Assembly (NCBI RefSeq): GCF_030732095.1
Contig: NZ_JAVAMQ010000002.1
Coordinates: 124,001-188,000, forward strand
Length of the DNA stretch: 64,000 nt
Reading direction: 5' to 3'
Source of the DNA: Paracoccus spongiarum
Lineage (GTDB): Bacteria > Pseudomonadota > Alphaproteobacteria > Rhodobacterales > Rhodobacteraceae
Shown: piece after piece, positions 37,387 through 46,607 of the stretch
Layout: each line of letters begins with the position of its first letter
Position numbering within the stretch: position 1 is the stretch's first letter
Translations under genes and position numbers: made by a program
The notes under the pieces: model-generated
The model's input: only the letters and a program-made list of their open reading frames with translations
Told to the model about the DNA's origin: nothing
The model's database searches: none

Positions 37387-39636
37387 CTAGCGCCGCAGCC
37401 GCAGCGCGTTCAGCGTGACGGTGATCGAGCTGGTCGACATGGCCAGCGCGGCGATCAGCGGCGTGGCGAGGCCCGCGATGGCGACCGGCACGGCGACGAG
37501 GTTGTAGATCACCGAGATGGCGAAGTTCTCGCGGATGCGGGCGGTGGCGCGGCGGGCGATGACCAGCGCCTCGGCCACCGGGGCGAGGTCGTGGCCGGTC
37601 AGCACCATGTCGCTGGCCACCCGCGCGGCGTCCAGCGCCGAGGCCGGCGAGATCGAGGCATGGGCCCGCGCCAGCGCGGCGGTGTCGTTCAGCCCGTCGC
37701 CGACCATCAGCACCCGCGCGCCCGCCTCGGCCAGCGCCGCGACCGCCGCCGCCTTGCCCTGCGGATCGACGCCCGCGTGGCATTCCGCGATGCCCAGTTC
37801 GGCGGCCAGCGCGGCCACCGCAGCCGGGCGGTCGCCCGACAGCAGGATCACCCGCCGGCCATCGGCGCGCAGCCGGGCCACGCAGGATGCGGCGCCGGGG
37901 CGCAGGCGGTCGGTGAAGTCCAGCCGGATCGGCGCGCCCCGACCCTCGACCGACAGCCAGGCGGCGCTGCCCGGCCGATCGGCGCCGTCCTCGGCTATGC
38001 CCAGCCAGTCGGCCCGGCCCAGCCGCACCCGGCGCCCCTGCCACAGCGCCGAGACCCCCTGTCCGGGCCATTCCCTCTGCGCCTCCAGCGCGGCGGCGCG
38101 ATCGCCCGCCAGCGCCTCGGCCAGCGCCCGCGACAGCGGATGCGCCGAGCCCTGCGCCAGCGCCAGCGCGACGGGGCGCAGATCGGCCGGCAGCACCTCG
38201 GCCGCCGCCAGGCGGGGCTGGCCCATGGTCAGCGTGCCGGTCTTGTCGAAGACCACCGTGTCGACCGCGGCCATGCGTTCCAGCGCGGTGCCGTCCTTGA
38301 TCAGCAGCCCGCGGCGGAACAGCGCGCCCGACGCCGCGGTGGCCACCGCCGGCACCGCCAGCCCCAGCGCGCAGGGGCAGGTGATGATCAGCACCGCCGC
38401 CGCGATGTTCACGGCGAGGCGCAGATCGCCCGTGGCCCAGACCCAGCCCGCGAAACTGGCCAGCGCCAGCAGGTGCACCGCCGGCGAATAGGCCCGCGCC
38501 GCCCGGTCGGCCAGCGAGGCATGGCGGCCGCGCGCGGCCTCGGCGGCCTCGACCAGCGCGGTCAACCGCGCCAGCGAGCTGTCGCGCCCCGCCGCCGTCA
38601 CCCGCAGAACCAGCGGCCCGGTCAGGTTCACCTCGCCCGCCGACAGCATCTGGCCGGGGCCGGCCGGCACGGGCAGCGTCTCGCCGGTCAGCAGGGCGCG
38701 GTCGATCTCGCTGCGGCCCTCGGTGATCTCGCCATCGGCGGGCACGCGCGCGCCGGGCCGCACGCGGATCAGGTCGCCGGGGCGCAGGCTGGCCACCGCC
38801 ACCGCCTGCTCGCCTTCGGGGCCGATGCGCAGGGCGCGCGGCACCTCGAGCGCGGTCAGCTCGGCCGCGGCGGATCGCGCGATGGCGCGGGTGCGGTGGT
38901 CCAGATAGCGGCCGATCAGCAGAAAGAAGCACAGCATCACCGCCGCGTCGAAATAGGCGTGATGGCCCGATTGCGTCGTTTCGTAGACCGAAATCGCGGT
39001 GGCCAGCACCAGCGCCAGCGAGATCGGCACGTCCATGCCCAGCCGCCGCGCCCGCAGCGAGGCCGCCGCGCTGGCGAAGAAGGGCCGGCCGGCAAAGGCG
39101 ATGGTGGGCAGCGCGATCGCCGCCGAGATCCAGTGGAACAGGTCGCGGGTCGCGGCCTCGGCGCCGGACCAGACGGCAACCGACAGGATCATGATGTTCA
39201 TCATCGCAAAGCCCGCGACGCCGATCCGCATCAGCAGGTCGCGCCCCTGCCGGTCGGCGGCGGTCGCCGACAGCGCCTCGGGGTCCAGCTCGTGCGCCTC
39301 ATGGCCGATGCGCGCGAGAACCGGGATCAGCTCGTCGGCGGCGAGGCCGGGCGCATCGACGGTCACCCGGCGCAGCGTCAGGTTCACGCGGGCCGTGCGG
39401 ACGCCGGGATGGCCGGTCAGGGCCCGTTCCACATCGCTGATGCAGGCCGCGCAATGGGCGGCCGGCAGCGACAGGATCAGCGTGCCGCCCGCATCGCGCC
39501 CGGCCCCGCCCGCCTCGGCCAGCCGACCGGCCAGCGGGGCGGCGTCGCAGGCCGGGCAGGCGCCGAGGCGCGGCGAAACGGCGGGCGCGGGGCGCCGGGC
39601 GGCCGGCCCCGCTGCGGCTGCGCCCATGTCACTCAT
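37387..39636 (-). CDS. ccoI: CcoI/FixI copper-transporting P1B-type ATPase
   Basis: 749 residues. The N-terminus has an extra CPAC pair (C27, C30) and one heavy-metal-associated domain with C62/C65 (HCAACIS). The ATPase core has the TGE loop (318-320), the membrane ion motif C420-P-C422, the phosphorylated Asp464 in DKTGTLT, and the hinge MVGDGLNDTAALA. Eight membrane helices are expected. It delivers copper for the CuB site of cbb3 cytochrome oxidase. The start overlaps the end of ccoH by eight bases; ATG at 39627 is a second possible start. Its place in ccoGHIS decides the call against a general CopA efflux pump. Confidence 0.95.
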   Translation of the reverse strand: MSDMGAAAAGPAARRPAPAVSPRLGACPACDAAPLAGRLAEAGGAGRDAGGTLILSLPAAHCAACISDVERALTGHPGVRTARVNLTLRRVTVDAPGLAADELIPVLARIGHEAHELDPEALSATAADRQGRDLLMRIGVAGFAMMNIMILSVAVWSGAEAATRDLFHWISAAIALPTIAFAGRPFFASAAASLRARRLGMDVPISLALVLATAISVYETTQSGHHAYFDAAVMLCFFLLIGRYLDHRTRAIARSAAAELTALEVPRALRIGPEGEQAVAVASLRPGDLIRVRPGARVPADGEITEGRSEIDRALLTGETLPVPAGPGQMLSAGEVNLTGPLVLRVTAAGRDSSLARLTALVEAAEAARGRHASLADRAARAYSPAVHLLALASFAGWVWATGDLRLAVNIAAAVLIITCPCALGLAVPAVATAASGALFRRGLLIKDGTALERMAAVDTVVFDKTGTLTMGQPRLAAAEVLPADLRPVALALAQGSAHPLSRALAEALAGDRAAALEAQREWPGQGVSALWQGRRVRLGRADWLGIAEDGADRPGSAAWLSVEGRGAPIRLDFTDRLRPGAASCVARLRADGRRVILLSGDRPAAVAALAAELGIAECHAGVDPQGKAAAVAALAEAGARVLMVGDGLNDTAALARAHASISPASALDAARVASDMVLTGHDLAPVAEALVIARRATARIRENFAISVIYNLVAVPVAIAGLATPLIAALAMSTSSITVTLNALRLRR

Positions 39637-40102
39637 CGCGGCCGGCCCCGCCGCTCACCCGCAGGCCGAGGCGCTGGCGGAACGGCGTGCCGTCCGGGGC
39701 GGTGGCGCGCAGATGGATGGTCCACAGCCCCGGCTCCAGCCGCAGCGGCGCGGTGTAAAGCCCGCCCTCGGGGCGGAAGGCCGGGGTCTGGTCGTCGCGG
39801 ATATGGGTCGGCCGCCCGACCGTCGCGGTCAGCGCCTGCGGCCGCACCGGCATCCCGTCCGGGCCGGTCAGCGCCAGGCTCAGCGTCGCGCCGTCATGGC
39901 TGGCACTGGCGGTCCAGCCCAGCGATTGCTGGGCGTTGCGGTCCCGATCGAACTGCTGCGAGGCGACATAGGAATTGGGCACCTCCAGCCCCGGAAAGGT
40001 GCCGACCGCCAGGAATGCGAGGGCCAGGTTCACCGCGATGATGACGCCGAAGGCCGCAAGGGTGATCGCCAGGACATGCCGGCCGGTCAGTTCGCGCTGC
40101 AT
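39629..40102 (-). CDS. ccoH: CcoH/FixH, cbb3 oxidase assembly protein
   Basis: 157 residues. The N-terminal hydrophobic helix (about 10-33: VLAITLAAFGVIIAVNLALA) is followed by the family's VPNSYVASQQFDRDRNAQQSLGWTAS segment and a periplasmic beta-rich domain. FixH is required for a stable cbb3 oxidase. The gene lies three bases after the ccoG stop and overlaps ccoI, as in the usual ccoGHIS order. Confidence 0.95.
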   Translation of the reverse strand: MQRELTGRHVLAITLAAFGVIIAVNLALAFLAVGTFPGLEVPNSYVASQQFDRDRNAQQSLGWTASASHDGATLSLALTGPDGMPVRPQALTATVGRPTHIRDDQTPAFRPEGGLYTAPLRLEPGLWTIHLRATAPDGTPFRQRLGLRVSGGAGRDE

Positions 40103-40105
40103 GGC

Positions 40106-41611
40106 CTAGTCCCTTCCGTGAAACACCGTCTCGACCGAGGCCGAGCCGTCGCCGTCGCGGTCCCTCACCACCAGTTCCAGCGGCGCGCTGGACGCCTGCG
40201 CCAGCGCCGAGCCGGCGGGCGCGGTCAGGTAAAGCCGCGCGCTCAGCGTCGCGTCGGGGGCGACCTCGACACTATTGCCCTCGGCGCCCTCGATGGCCAG
40301 CGCCAATTCCCCGGCCCCCGCGCCGGCGACCGCGAATTCATAAAGCCGCGCCTGGTTCTGCATGTTGCGCAGGCGCAGCTCGTAGGTGTTGCGGACCGAT
40401 CCGTCCGACATCGTGACGAATAGCGGATTGCGCACCGGCGAGACGTTCAGCGCCACCGGAGAGCGCAGGAACAGCGCCACCACCAGCAGCAGCCCGATGC
40501 CCGCCCACAGCGTGAAATACAGGATCGTGCGCGGGCGCAGCAGATGGCGCAGCAGCGGCCGGGGGCTGGCCCCGGCGCGCTCGGCCGTCTCGTCGCTCAG
40601 GGCCATGTAGTCGATCAGCCCGCGCGGCTTGCCGATGCGGTCCATGATCTCGTCGCAGGCGTCGATGCACAGCGCGCAGGTGATGCATTCCAGCTGCTGG
40701 CCGTCGCGGATGTCGATGCCCATCGGGCAGACATTCACGCAGGCCAGGCAGTCGATGCAGTCGCCGCGCGCCGCCGCAGGCGAAGGGGCGGCTACCGCGG
40801 GCGCAGGGGCGGGCGCCGCGGGCGCAGGGGCGGGTGCAGATGCGGGGATCGTGATCGGCGCCGCGGCCTTGCCGCGCGGCTCGCCCCGCCACTCGCGATA
40901 GGCCACGGTCAGCGTGTCCTCGTCCATCATCGCGGCCTGGATGCGCGGCCAGGGGCAGGCATAGATGCAGATCTGTTCGCGCGCGAAGCCGCCGAACAGG
41001 AAGGTCGTCGCGGTCAGGATGGCGATGGTGACATAGGCCACCGGATGCGCCTGCATCCGCAGCAGGTCGGCAAGCAGCGTCGGCGCGTCGGTGAAATAGA
41101 ACACCCAGGCGCCACCGGTGAACAGCGCGATCAGCAGCCAGGTGGTCCACTTGATCGCCCGCAGCCGCGCCTTGCGGGCGTCCCAGGCCTGCCGGTGCAG
41201 GCGGATGCGGTTGTTGCGGTCGCCCTCGATCCAGCGCTCGACCAGGATGAACAGGTCGGTCCAGACGGTCTGCGGGCAGGTATAGCCGCACCAGACCCGG
41301 CCCAGCGCCGAGGTGAACAGGAACAGCCCCAGCCCGGCCATCACCAGCAGCCCGGCCACGAAATAGAACTCATGCGGCCAGATCTCGATCCAGAAGAAGA
41401 AGAAGCGCCGGTTGGCCAGATCGACCAGCACCGCCTGGTCGGGCATGGCCGGGCCACGGTCCCAGCGGATCCACGGGGTGACGTAATAGATCGCCAGCGT
41501 CACCGCCATGACGATCCATTTGAGGTTGCGGAACCGGCCCCTGACCCGCTTGGGAAAGATCGGCTCGCGCGCGGCGTAAAGGCTGGGCGGCTCCGTCTGC
41601 GGCGTGGACAT
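40106..41611 (-). CDS. ccoG: CcoG/FixG, membrane Fe-S protein for cbb3 oxidase assembly
   Basis: 501 residues from ATG at 41611, with AGGAG upstream. Several membrane helices carry CGYTCPQ (C108, C112) and CIYACPW (C215, C219), in the style of NapH/RdxA proteins. A ferredoxin-like domain has C285-x2-C288-x2-C291-x3-C295 and C309-x2-C312-x2-C315-x3-C319. A C-terminal Ig-like domain faces the periplasm. CcoG reduces copper during cbb3 assembly. Residues about 249-283, between the membrane part and the ferredoxin domain, form an Ala/Pro-rich linker coded by a 21-base repeat. It is the first gene of ccoGHIS and lies behind an FNR-type site. The oxidase genes ccoNOQP are not in the window. Confidence 0.96.
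   Translation of the reverse strand: MSTPQTEPPSLYAAREPIFPKRVRGRFRNLKWIVMAVTLAIYYVTPWIRWDRGPAMPDQAVLVDLANRRFFFFWIEIWPHEFYFVAGLLVMAGLGLFLFTSALGRVWCGYTCPQTVWTDLFILVERWIEGDRNNRIRLHRQAWDARKARLRAIKWTTWLLIALFTGGAWVFYFTDAPTLLADLLRMQAHPVAYVTIAILTATTFLFGGFAREQICIYACPWPRIQAAMMDEDTLTVAYREWRGEPRGKAAAPITIPASAPAPAPAAPAPAPAVAAPSPAAARGDCIDCLACVNVCPMGIDIRDGQQLECITCALCIDACDEIMDRIGKPRGLIDYMALSDETAERAGASPRPLLRHLLRPRTILYFTLWAGIGLLLVVALFLRSPVALNVSPVRNPLFVTMSDGSVRNTYELRLRNMQNQARLYEFAVAGAGAGELALAIEGAEGNSVEVAPDATLSARLYLTAPAGSALAQASSAPLELVVRDRDGDGSASVETVFHGRD
40795..40834. repeat. 21-base direct repeat inside ccoG
   Basis: CCGCGGGCGCAGGGGCGGG occurs at 40795-40813 and again at 40816-40834, a 21-base period that keeps the reading frame and codes for the Ala/Pro-rich linker. 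Such a repeat could gain or lose seven-residue units by slippage. Confidence 0.75.
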
Positions 41612-41667
41612 GGGACATCGCTCCTGTTGCGCGGGCCGAGGCATACCCCGCAGTATGGGCCGCTGCC

Positions 41668-41681
41668 TTGACTTGCATCAA
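41668..41681 (-). promoter_or_regulatory. FNR/Anr-type box upstream of ccoG
   Basis: TTGACTTGCATCAA matches the FNR consensus TTGAT-N4-ATCAA with one change. It is centred about 64 bases before the ccoG ATG, so activation from a -41.5 position would put the transcript start about 22 bases before the ATG. FNR control of the cbb3 assembly genes under low oxygen is well known in Rhodobacter and Paracoccus. Its action here is inferred. Confidence 0.8.
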
Positions 41682-41872
41682 GCATCCAGCACGGTGATAC
41701 GCCCGGGACGGCGGCGCGAAAGCCCGGCAGGATGTCGCAGCCACGGCCCGACCGGGACGGCGGGCGGCGCCGCAGCGGCCCGCGGCGCTGCCACAACCGG
41801 CAGCTTTCCGACGCGCCCCGGCTTGCGTAACCTGCCGGCCAGCGACCGCCCCCGAAACAAGGACCGCGCCCC

Positions 41873-42532
41873 ATGCTGACCATCCACGGTGTCACCCGTT
41901 CGCGCGCGTCGCGCATCATCTGGCTGTGTCACGAGATCGGCCTGACCTACCGGCAGGTTCCGGTGATCCAGGCCTATCGACTCGCCGATCCCGACGCGCC
42001 CGACGCGCCGCTGAACACCCATTCGCCCGGTTTTCTCAGGCTGTCGCCTGCCGGCGCGATCCCGGTGATCGAGGATGACGGGCTGGTGCTCAGCGAATCG
42101 ATGGCCTGCACGCTGCATCTGGCGCGCCGCTATGGCCAGCCCTTCGGCCCCGCCGACGCTGCCGAGGATGCGCTGATGATGCAATGGAGCTTCTTTGCCG
42201 TCGCCGCGATCGAGCCCGACGCCCTGACCCTGCTGTTCCTGCACGGATCGGGCCGGGCCGCCTCGGGCGCAGAGGCCGCCGCCATCGCCACCGCCGCCGA
42301 ACGGCTGATGCGCCCGCTGGCGGTGATCGAGGATCACCTCGCCGCACGCGGCCAGATGGTCGGCGGCCGCTTCACCGTGGCCGACATCAACACCGCCGAG
42401 GTGCTGCGCTATGCCCAGGGCCACGCGCCGCTGATGCAGGGCTTCCCGGCGATCCGCGCCTGGCTGGCCGACTGCCAGGCCCGTCCCGCCTTCCGCCGCA
42501 TGTGGGAGATGCGGCTGGCCGAGCCAGAGTGA
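41873..42532 (+). CDS. glutathione S-transferase family protein
   Basis: 219 residues. The thioredoxin-like N-domain (LTIHGVTRSRASRIIWLCHEIGL) has Ser/Arg where catalytic GSTs carry Ser, Tyr or Cys, and the glutathione-binding GAIPVIEDDGLVLSESMAC is intact. The helical C-domain includes FTVADINTAEVLRYA, the conserved N-capping box region. It is a cytoplasmic enzyme that probably conjugates or reduces with glutathione; the substrate is unknown. It is divergent from ccoG, and parE follows after 120 bases on the same strand. AAGGA lies upstream of the ATG. Confidence 0.9.
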   Translation: MLTIHGVTRSRASRIIWLCHEIGLTYRQVPVIQAYRLADPDAPDAPLNTHSPGFLRLSPAGAIPVIEDDGLVLSESMACTLHLARRYGQPFGPADAAEDALMMQWSFFAVAAIEPDALTLLFLHGSGRAASGAEAAAIATAAERLMRPLAVIEDHLAARGQMVGGRFTVADINTAEVLRYAQGHAPLMQGFPAIRAWLADCQARPAFRRMWEMRLAEPE

Positions 42533-42652
42533 TCCGGACGATCCGCAAGGGATGGGGCCCGCCCCCTGCCCGTCCACAAGCCCTTGCCCGGACCGCCCCC
42601 GCCATGAGATAGTCCGCGCCAACGCCACGACCAGAATGACGAGCAGACCCAG

Positions 42653-44614
42653 ATGGCCGACGATCTTCTTTCCGCCGCCGACGCGACCGCCGACAGCTAT
42701 TCCGCCGCCTCGATCGAGGTGCTCGAGGGGCTAGAGCCGGTGCGCAAGCGGCCCGGCATGTATATCGGCGGGACCGACGAACGGGCGCTGCATCACCTCG
42801 TCGCGGAAATCCTCGACAACGCGATGGACGAGGCGGTGGCCGGCCATGCCAGCCGCATCGAGGTCGAGCTGCTGGCCGATTTCAGCGTCGTGGTGCGCGA
42901 CAATGGCCGCGGCATCCCGATCGACCCGCATCCCAAGTTTCCGGGCAAGTCCGCGCTCGAGGTGATCCTGTGCACGCTGCATGCGGGGGGCAAGTTCTCG
43001 GGCGATGCCTACCAGACCTCGGGCGGGCTGCACGGGGTCGGCGCCTCGGTGGTGAACGCGCTCAGCGACAGCATGGTGGTGCAGGTCGCGCGCAACAAGG
43101 AACTGTTCGAACAGCGATTCTCGCGCGGCATCCCGCAAGGCCCGGTGGCGCGGGTGGGCGCGGCGCCGAACCGGCGCGGCACCACGGTCAGCTTCCATGC
43201 CGACGAACAAATCTTCGGCCATCACCGCTTCAAGCCCGCGCGGCTGCTGAAGATGGTGAAGTCCAAGGCCTACCTGTTCTCGGGCGTCGAGATCCGCTGG
43301 AAATCTGAAATCGACGATGGCGAGACGCCGGTCGAGGCCACGTTCCACTTTCCCGGCGGCCTTGCGGACTACCTCGCCGAAACCCTGACCGGCGCCTCGA
43401 CCTATGCCGACCGTCCCTTTGCCGGCAGCGTCGATTTCAAGCGCTTCAACGCGCCCGGCAAGGTCGACTGGGCGATCAACTGGACGCCGGCGCGCGACGG
43501 CTTCATCCAGTCCTACTGCAACACCGTGCCCACCCCCGAGGGCGGCACCCACGAGGCCGGCTTCTGGGCGGCGATCCTGAAGGGCGTGCGCGCCTATGGC
43601 GAACGCATCAGCAACCGCAAGGCCGCCAACATCACCCGCGAGGATCTGCTGGCGGGCGGCTGCGCGCTGGTGTCGTGCTTCATCCGCGAACCGGAATTCG
43701 TCGGCCAGACCAAGGACCGCCTCGCCACCACCGAGGCGGCGCGGCTGGTCGAGGGCGCCGTGCGCGACCATTTCGACACCTGGCTGGCCGCCGACACGAA
43801 ATCGGCCGGCGCGATCCTCGACTTCCTCGTGCTGCGGGCCGAGGAACGGCTGCGCCGCCGGCAGGAAAAGGAAACCGCCCGCAAGACCGCCACCAAGAAG
43901 CTGCGGCTGCCGGGCAAGCTGGTCGATTGCTCGACCTCGGTGCGCGACGGCACCGAACTCTTCATCGTCGAGGGCGACAGCGCGGGCGGCTCGGCCAAGA
44001 TGGCCCGCGACCGCACCAGCCAGGCGCTCCTGCCGCTGCGCGGCAAGATCCTGAACGTGCTGGGCGCCGCGTCATCGAAGATGGGCGCCAACCAGGAGAT
44101 CAACGATCTCTGCCAGGCGCTGGGCGTCGGCATGGGCTCGCGCTTCAACGTCGATGACCTGCGCTATGACAAGGTCATCATCATGACCGATGCCGATGTG
44201 GACGGCGCCCATATCGCCAGCCTGCTGATGACCTTCTTCTTCACCCAGATGCGGCCGATGATCGACAAGGGCCACCTTTACCTCGCCTGCCCGCCGCTGT
44301 ACCGGCTGACCCAGGGCGCGCATCGCATCTATGTGGCCGACGACGCCGAGAAGGAACGGATGCTGGCGCGCGGCCTCGGCGGCAAGGGCAGGATCGACGT
44401 GCAACGCTTCAAGGGCCTGGGCGAAATGGACGCCAAGGACCTGAAGGACACCACCATGAACCCCGCCACCCGCAAGCTGATCCGGGTCAGCATCGACGAC
44501 GAGGATGGCGGCGAGACCGGCGACCTGGTCGAGCGGCTGATGGGCAAGAAGCCCGAACTGCGCTTCGAATACATCCAGGAAAACGCCCGCTTCGTCGAGG
44601 AACTCGACGTCTGA
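42653..44614 (+). CDS. parE: DNA topoisomerase IV subunit B
   Basis: 653 residues. The GHKL ATPase region has EILDNAMDEA, RDNGRGIPI and GGLHGVGASVVNALS. The transducer domain follows, and the TOPRIM domain has EGDSAGGSAKMARDR (Glu) and IMTDADVDGAHI (Asp pair). The end is RFEYIQENARFVEELDV, as in ParE. ParE rather than GyrB is indicated by the length of about 650, below the usual GyrB of about 800, and by the LPLRGKILNVLGAASSKMGAN pattern. With ParC it decatenates daughter chromosomes. parC is not in the window. Confidence 0.95.
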   Translation: MADDLLSAADATADSYSAASIEVLEGLEPVRKRPGMYIGGTDERALHHLVAEILDNAMDEAVAGHASRIEVELLADFSVVVRDNGRGIPIDPHPKFPGKSALEVILCTLHAGGKFSGDAYQTSGGLHGVGASVVNALSDSMVVQVARNKELFEQRFSRGIPQGPVARVGAAPNRRGTTVSFHADEQIFGHHRFKPARLLKMVKSKAYLFSGVEIRWKSEIDDGETPVEATFHFPGGLADYLAETLTGASTYADRPFAGSVDFKRFNAPGKVDWAINWTPARDGFIQSYCNTVPTPEGGTHEAGFWAAILKGVRAYGERISNRKAANITREDLLAGGCALVSCFIREPEFVGQTKDRLATTEAARLVEGAVRDHFDTWLAADTKSAGAILDFLVLRAEERLRRRQEKETARKTATKKLRLPGKLVDCSTSVRDGTELFIVEGDSAGGSAKMARDRTSQALLPLRGKILNVLGAASSKMGANQEINDLCQALGVGMGSRFNVDDLRYDKVIIMTDADVDGAHIASLLMTFFFTQMRPMIDKGHLYLACPPLYRLTQGAHRIYVADDAEKERMLARGLGGKGRIDVQRFKGLGEMDAKDLKDTTMNPATRKLIRVSIDDEDGGETGDLVERLMGKKPELRFEYIQENARFVEELDV

Positions 44615-44692
44615 GGCCGCCCGCGACCGGCCCCCTGAACCCGCGCCCCCGTGAACCGGCCCTCTCGGCCTGCTGCCCCGCGGCGGGTCCGG

Positions 44693-45244
44693 TCAGGACC
44701 GGAACACCTCGATGCTGGGCAGGTCGGTCAGCGACACCCCGATCAGCTGCAGCGCCGGCAGCGACACCTGGCTGCCGCCGCTGGCGGGCCCGTCCAGCGG
44801 GATCAGGTCCACCTTCGCCGACTTGCCATTGGCCGGGTTGAAGATCCGCCCGATGCCGCGCGCCTTGACCAGCGGCGTCTTGATCCAGAAGCCGCCCTCG
44901 GTCGGATCGCCCAGCGAGGCGATGGTGCTGCCCAGCCGCGTCTCGGCCGTGTCGGGCTGCGGCGCCTGCGCGGCGGCCGCGCGCTGCGCGGCGGTGGTGG
45001 TATCCAGCTGCGCCGCCGTGGCGCGGGCGGCGGGCCTGGGCGCCGGCGCGCGGGTGATCGCGGTGGCCGCGGCGACCTGCGCGGGCGTCAGCGCGGTCTC
45101 GACCTTGCCGGCCGGCGCGGCGGCGGTCGCGGCGGCCGTCGTGGCGGCGGGCCGGCTGGTGCTGCCGCCGATCCCCGCCGGTGTGCAGGCGGCCAGCAGC
45201 CCAAGCCCCGCCATCGCCGCGGTGGCGGTCATGGTGATCCGCAT
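44693..45244 (-). CDS. lipoprotein of unknown function
   Basis: 183 residues from ATG at 45244, with AAGGAG upstream. The N-terminus MRITMTATAAMAGLGLLAAC ends in a lipobox (LAAC), so the protein is expected to be lipid-anchored. Residues 25-100 are Ala/Thr/Pro-rich and disordered. The C-terminal part (about 105-183: ETRLGSTIASLGDPTEGGFWI onward to LPSIEVFRS) looks like a small folded domain that is frequent in Rhodobacterales, whose function I cannot name. It converges on parE and is divergent from moaA. Confidence 0.8.
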   Translation of the reverse strand: MRITMTATAAMAGLGLLAACTPAGIGGSTSRPAATTAAATAAAPAGKVETALTPAQVAAATAITRAPAPRPAARATAAQLDTTTAAQRAAAAQAPQPDTAETRLGSTIASLGDPTEGGFWIKTPLVKARGIGRIFNPANGKSAKVDLIPLDGPASGGSQVSLPALQLIGVSLTDLPSIEVFRS

Positions 45245-45367
45245 CGGAACGCTCCTTCCCTGGGTCGGTTGCCGGCACCCTAGACCGCGGCGCCGGGCCG
45301 CGTCCACCAGCGGTTGCGTGATCGGCGCCAGCTTGTGTGTTCGCCGTCACAGGCCTAGATTGAGGGC

Positions 45368-46381
45368 ATGGACACCGCCCCGCACCCGCCCCTCATCGAC
45401 CCGTTCGCCCGGCCGATCACCTATCTGCGGGTCTCGGTCACCGACCGCTGCGACTTCCGCTGCGTCTATTGCATGGCCGAGCACATGCAGTTCCTGCCCA
45501 AGGCCGAGCTGCTGACCCTCGAGGAGCTCGACCGCCTCTGCACCGCCTTCATCGGCATGGGCGTGCGCAAGCTGCGCATCACCGGCGGCGAGCCGCTGGT
45601 CCGGCGCGGCATCATGGGCTTTTTCCGGCAGGTCTCGCGCCATCTCGGCGACGGCCTCGACGAGCTGACCCTGACCACCAATGGCAGCCAGCTGGGCCGC
45701 TTTGCCCCCGACCTCGCCGCCTGTGGGGTCCGGCGCGTCAATGTCTCGCTGGACACGCTGGACGCGGACAAGTTCGCCCGGATCACCCGCTGGGGCCGCC
45801 TGCCGCAGGTGCTGGACGGCATCCGCGCCGCGACCGCGGCCGGGCTGCGCGTCAAGATCAACGCCGTCGCGCTGAAGGGCGTGAACGATGACGAGCTGTT
45901 CGACCTGGTCGGCTGGTGCGGCGATCAGGGCCACGACCTGACCTTCATCGAGGTCATGCCGATGGGCGATCTGGGCGCCGAGGACCGGCTGGACCAGTAC
46001 TGGCCGCTGTCGGACCTGCGCGCCCGCCTCGCCGACCGCTTCACCCTGACCGATCTGGCCGAGCGCAGCGGCGGCCCGGCCCGCTATGTCCGGCTGGACG
46101 AGACCGGCCAGAAGATCGGCTTCATCACGCCGCTGACCCACAATTTCTGCGAAAGCTGCAACCGCGTCCGCGTCACCTGCACCGGAGAGCTGTACATGTG
46201 CCTCGGCCAGGAGGACATGGCCGACCTGCGCAGCCCCCTGCGCGCCAGCCCCGACGACGCCCCCCTGCGCGCCGCCATCCGCACCGCCATCACCCGCAAG
46301 CCCAGGGGCCACGACTTCGACTATTCCCGCCAGACCGTCGCCGGCCAGATGACCCGCCACATGAGCCATACGGGGGGGTAG
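45368..46381 (+). CDS. moaA: GTP 3',8-cyclase (molybdenum cofactor biosynthesis)
   Basis: 337 residues. The radical-SAM cluster motif is C28-x3-C32-x2-C35 ([11 protein letters not shown]), and the second cluster is held by [12 protein letters not shown] and one further Cys (MCLGQ). [11 protein letters not shown] binds SAM. The C-terminus ends in GG, as required in MoaA. It converts GTP to 3',8-cyclo-GTP, the first step to molybdopterin. No other moa gene is in the window. The lower-GC insert follows directly downstream. Confidence 0.97.
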   Translation: MDTAPHPPLIDPFARPITYLRVSVTDRCDFRCVYCMAEHMQFLPKAELLTLEELDRLCTAFIGMGVRKLRITGGEPLVRRGIMGFFRQVSRHLGDGLDELTLTTNGSQLGRFAPDLAACGVRRVNVSLDTLDADKFARITRWGRLPQVLDGIRAATAAGLRVKINAVALKGVNDDELFDLVGWCGDQGHDLTFIEVMPMGDLGAEDRLDQYWPLSDLRARLADRFTLTDLAERSGGPARYVRLDETGQKIGFITPLTHNFCESCNRVRVTCTGELYMCLGQEDMADLRSPLRASPDDAPLRAAIRTAITRKPRGHDFDYSRQTVAGQMTRHMSHTGG

Positions 46382-46448
46382 ATGTGTCCCCTCCCGGCGG
46401 CCGCGTCGTGAACGGAAACCGGCGTGATGCATCGGGCGGCGGAAACGT

Positions 46449-46509
46449 GACATTGCAACCACCCGGAAAAGGTGTTGCGGCCGACAGATCGCGCGTGTCT
46501 TGCAATGTC
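46449..46509 (+). repeat. perfect 10-bp inverted repeat with 41-base spacer
   Basis: GACATTGCAA at 46449-46458 is the exact reverse complement of TTGCAATGTC at 46500-46509. It lies in the 226-base gap between moaA and the DUF6338-like gene. It could be a regulator-binding pair, a long-loop RNA hairpin or a trace of an insertion. None of these can be decided from the sequence. Confidence 0.6.
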
Positions 46510-46607
46510 GCGGGCTCCAGGGCGAGCAAGGTCCGCCGCGCCATGCCCCGCATCTTGGCCAAAACGCTGAATGGTCGGAATTTCAAATCCACTCCTGAAG
46601 GTTTTCG

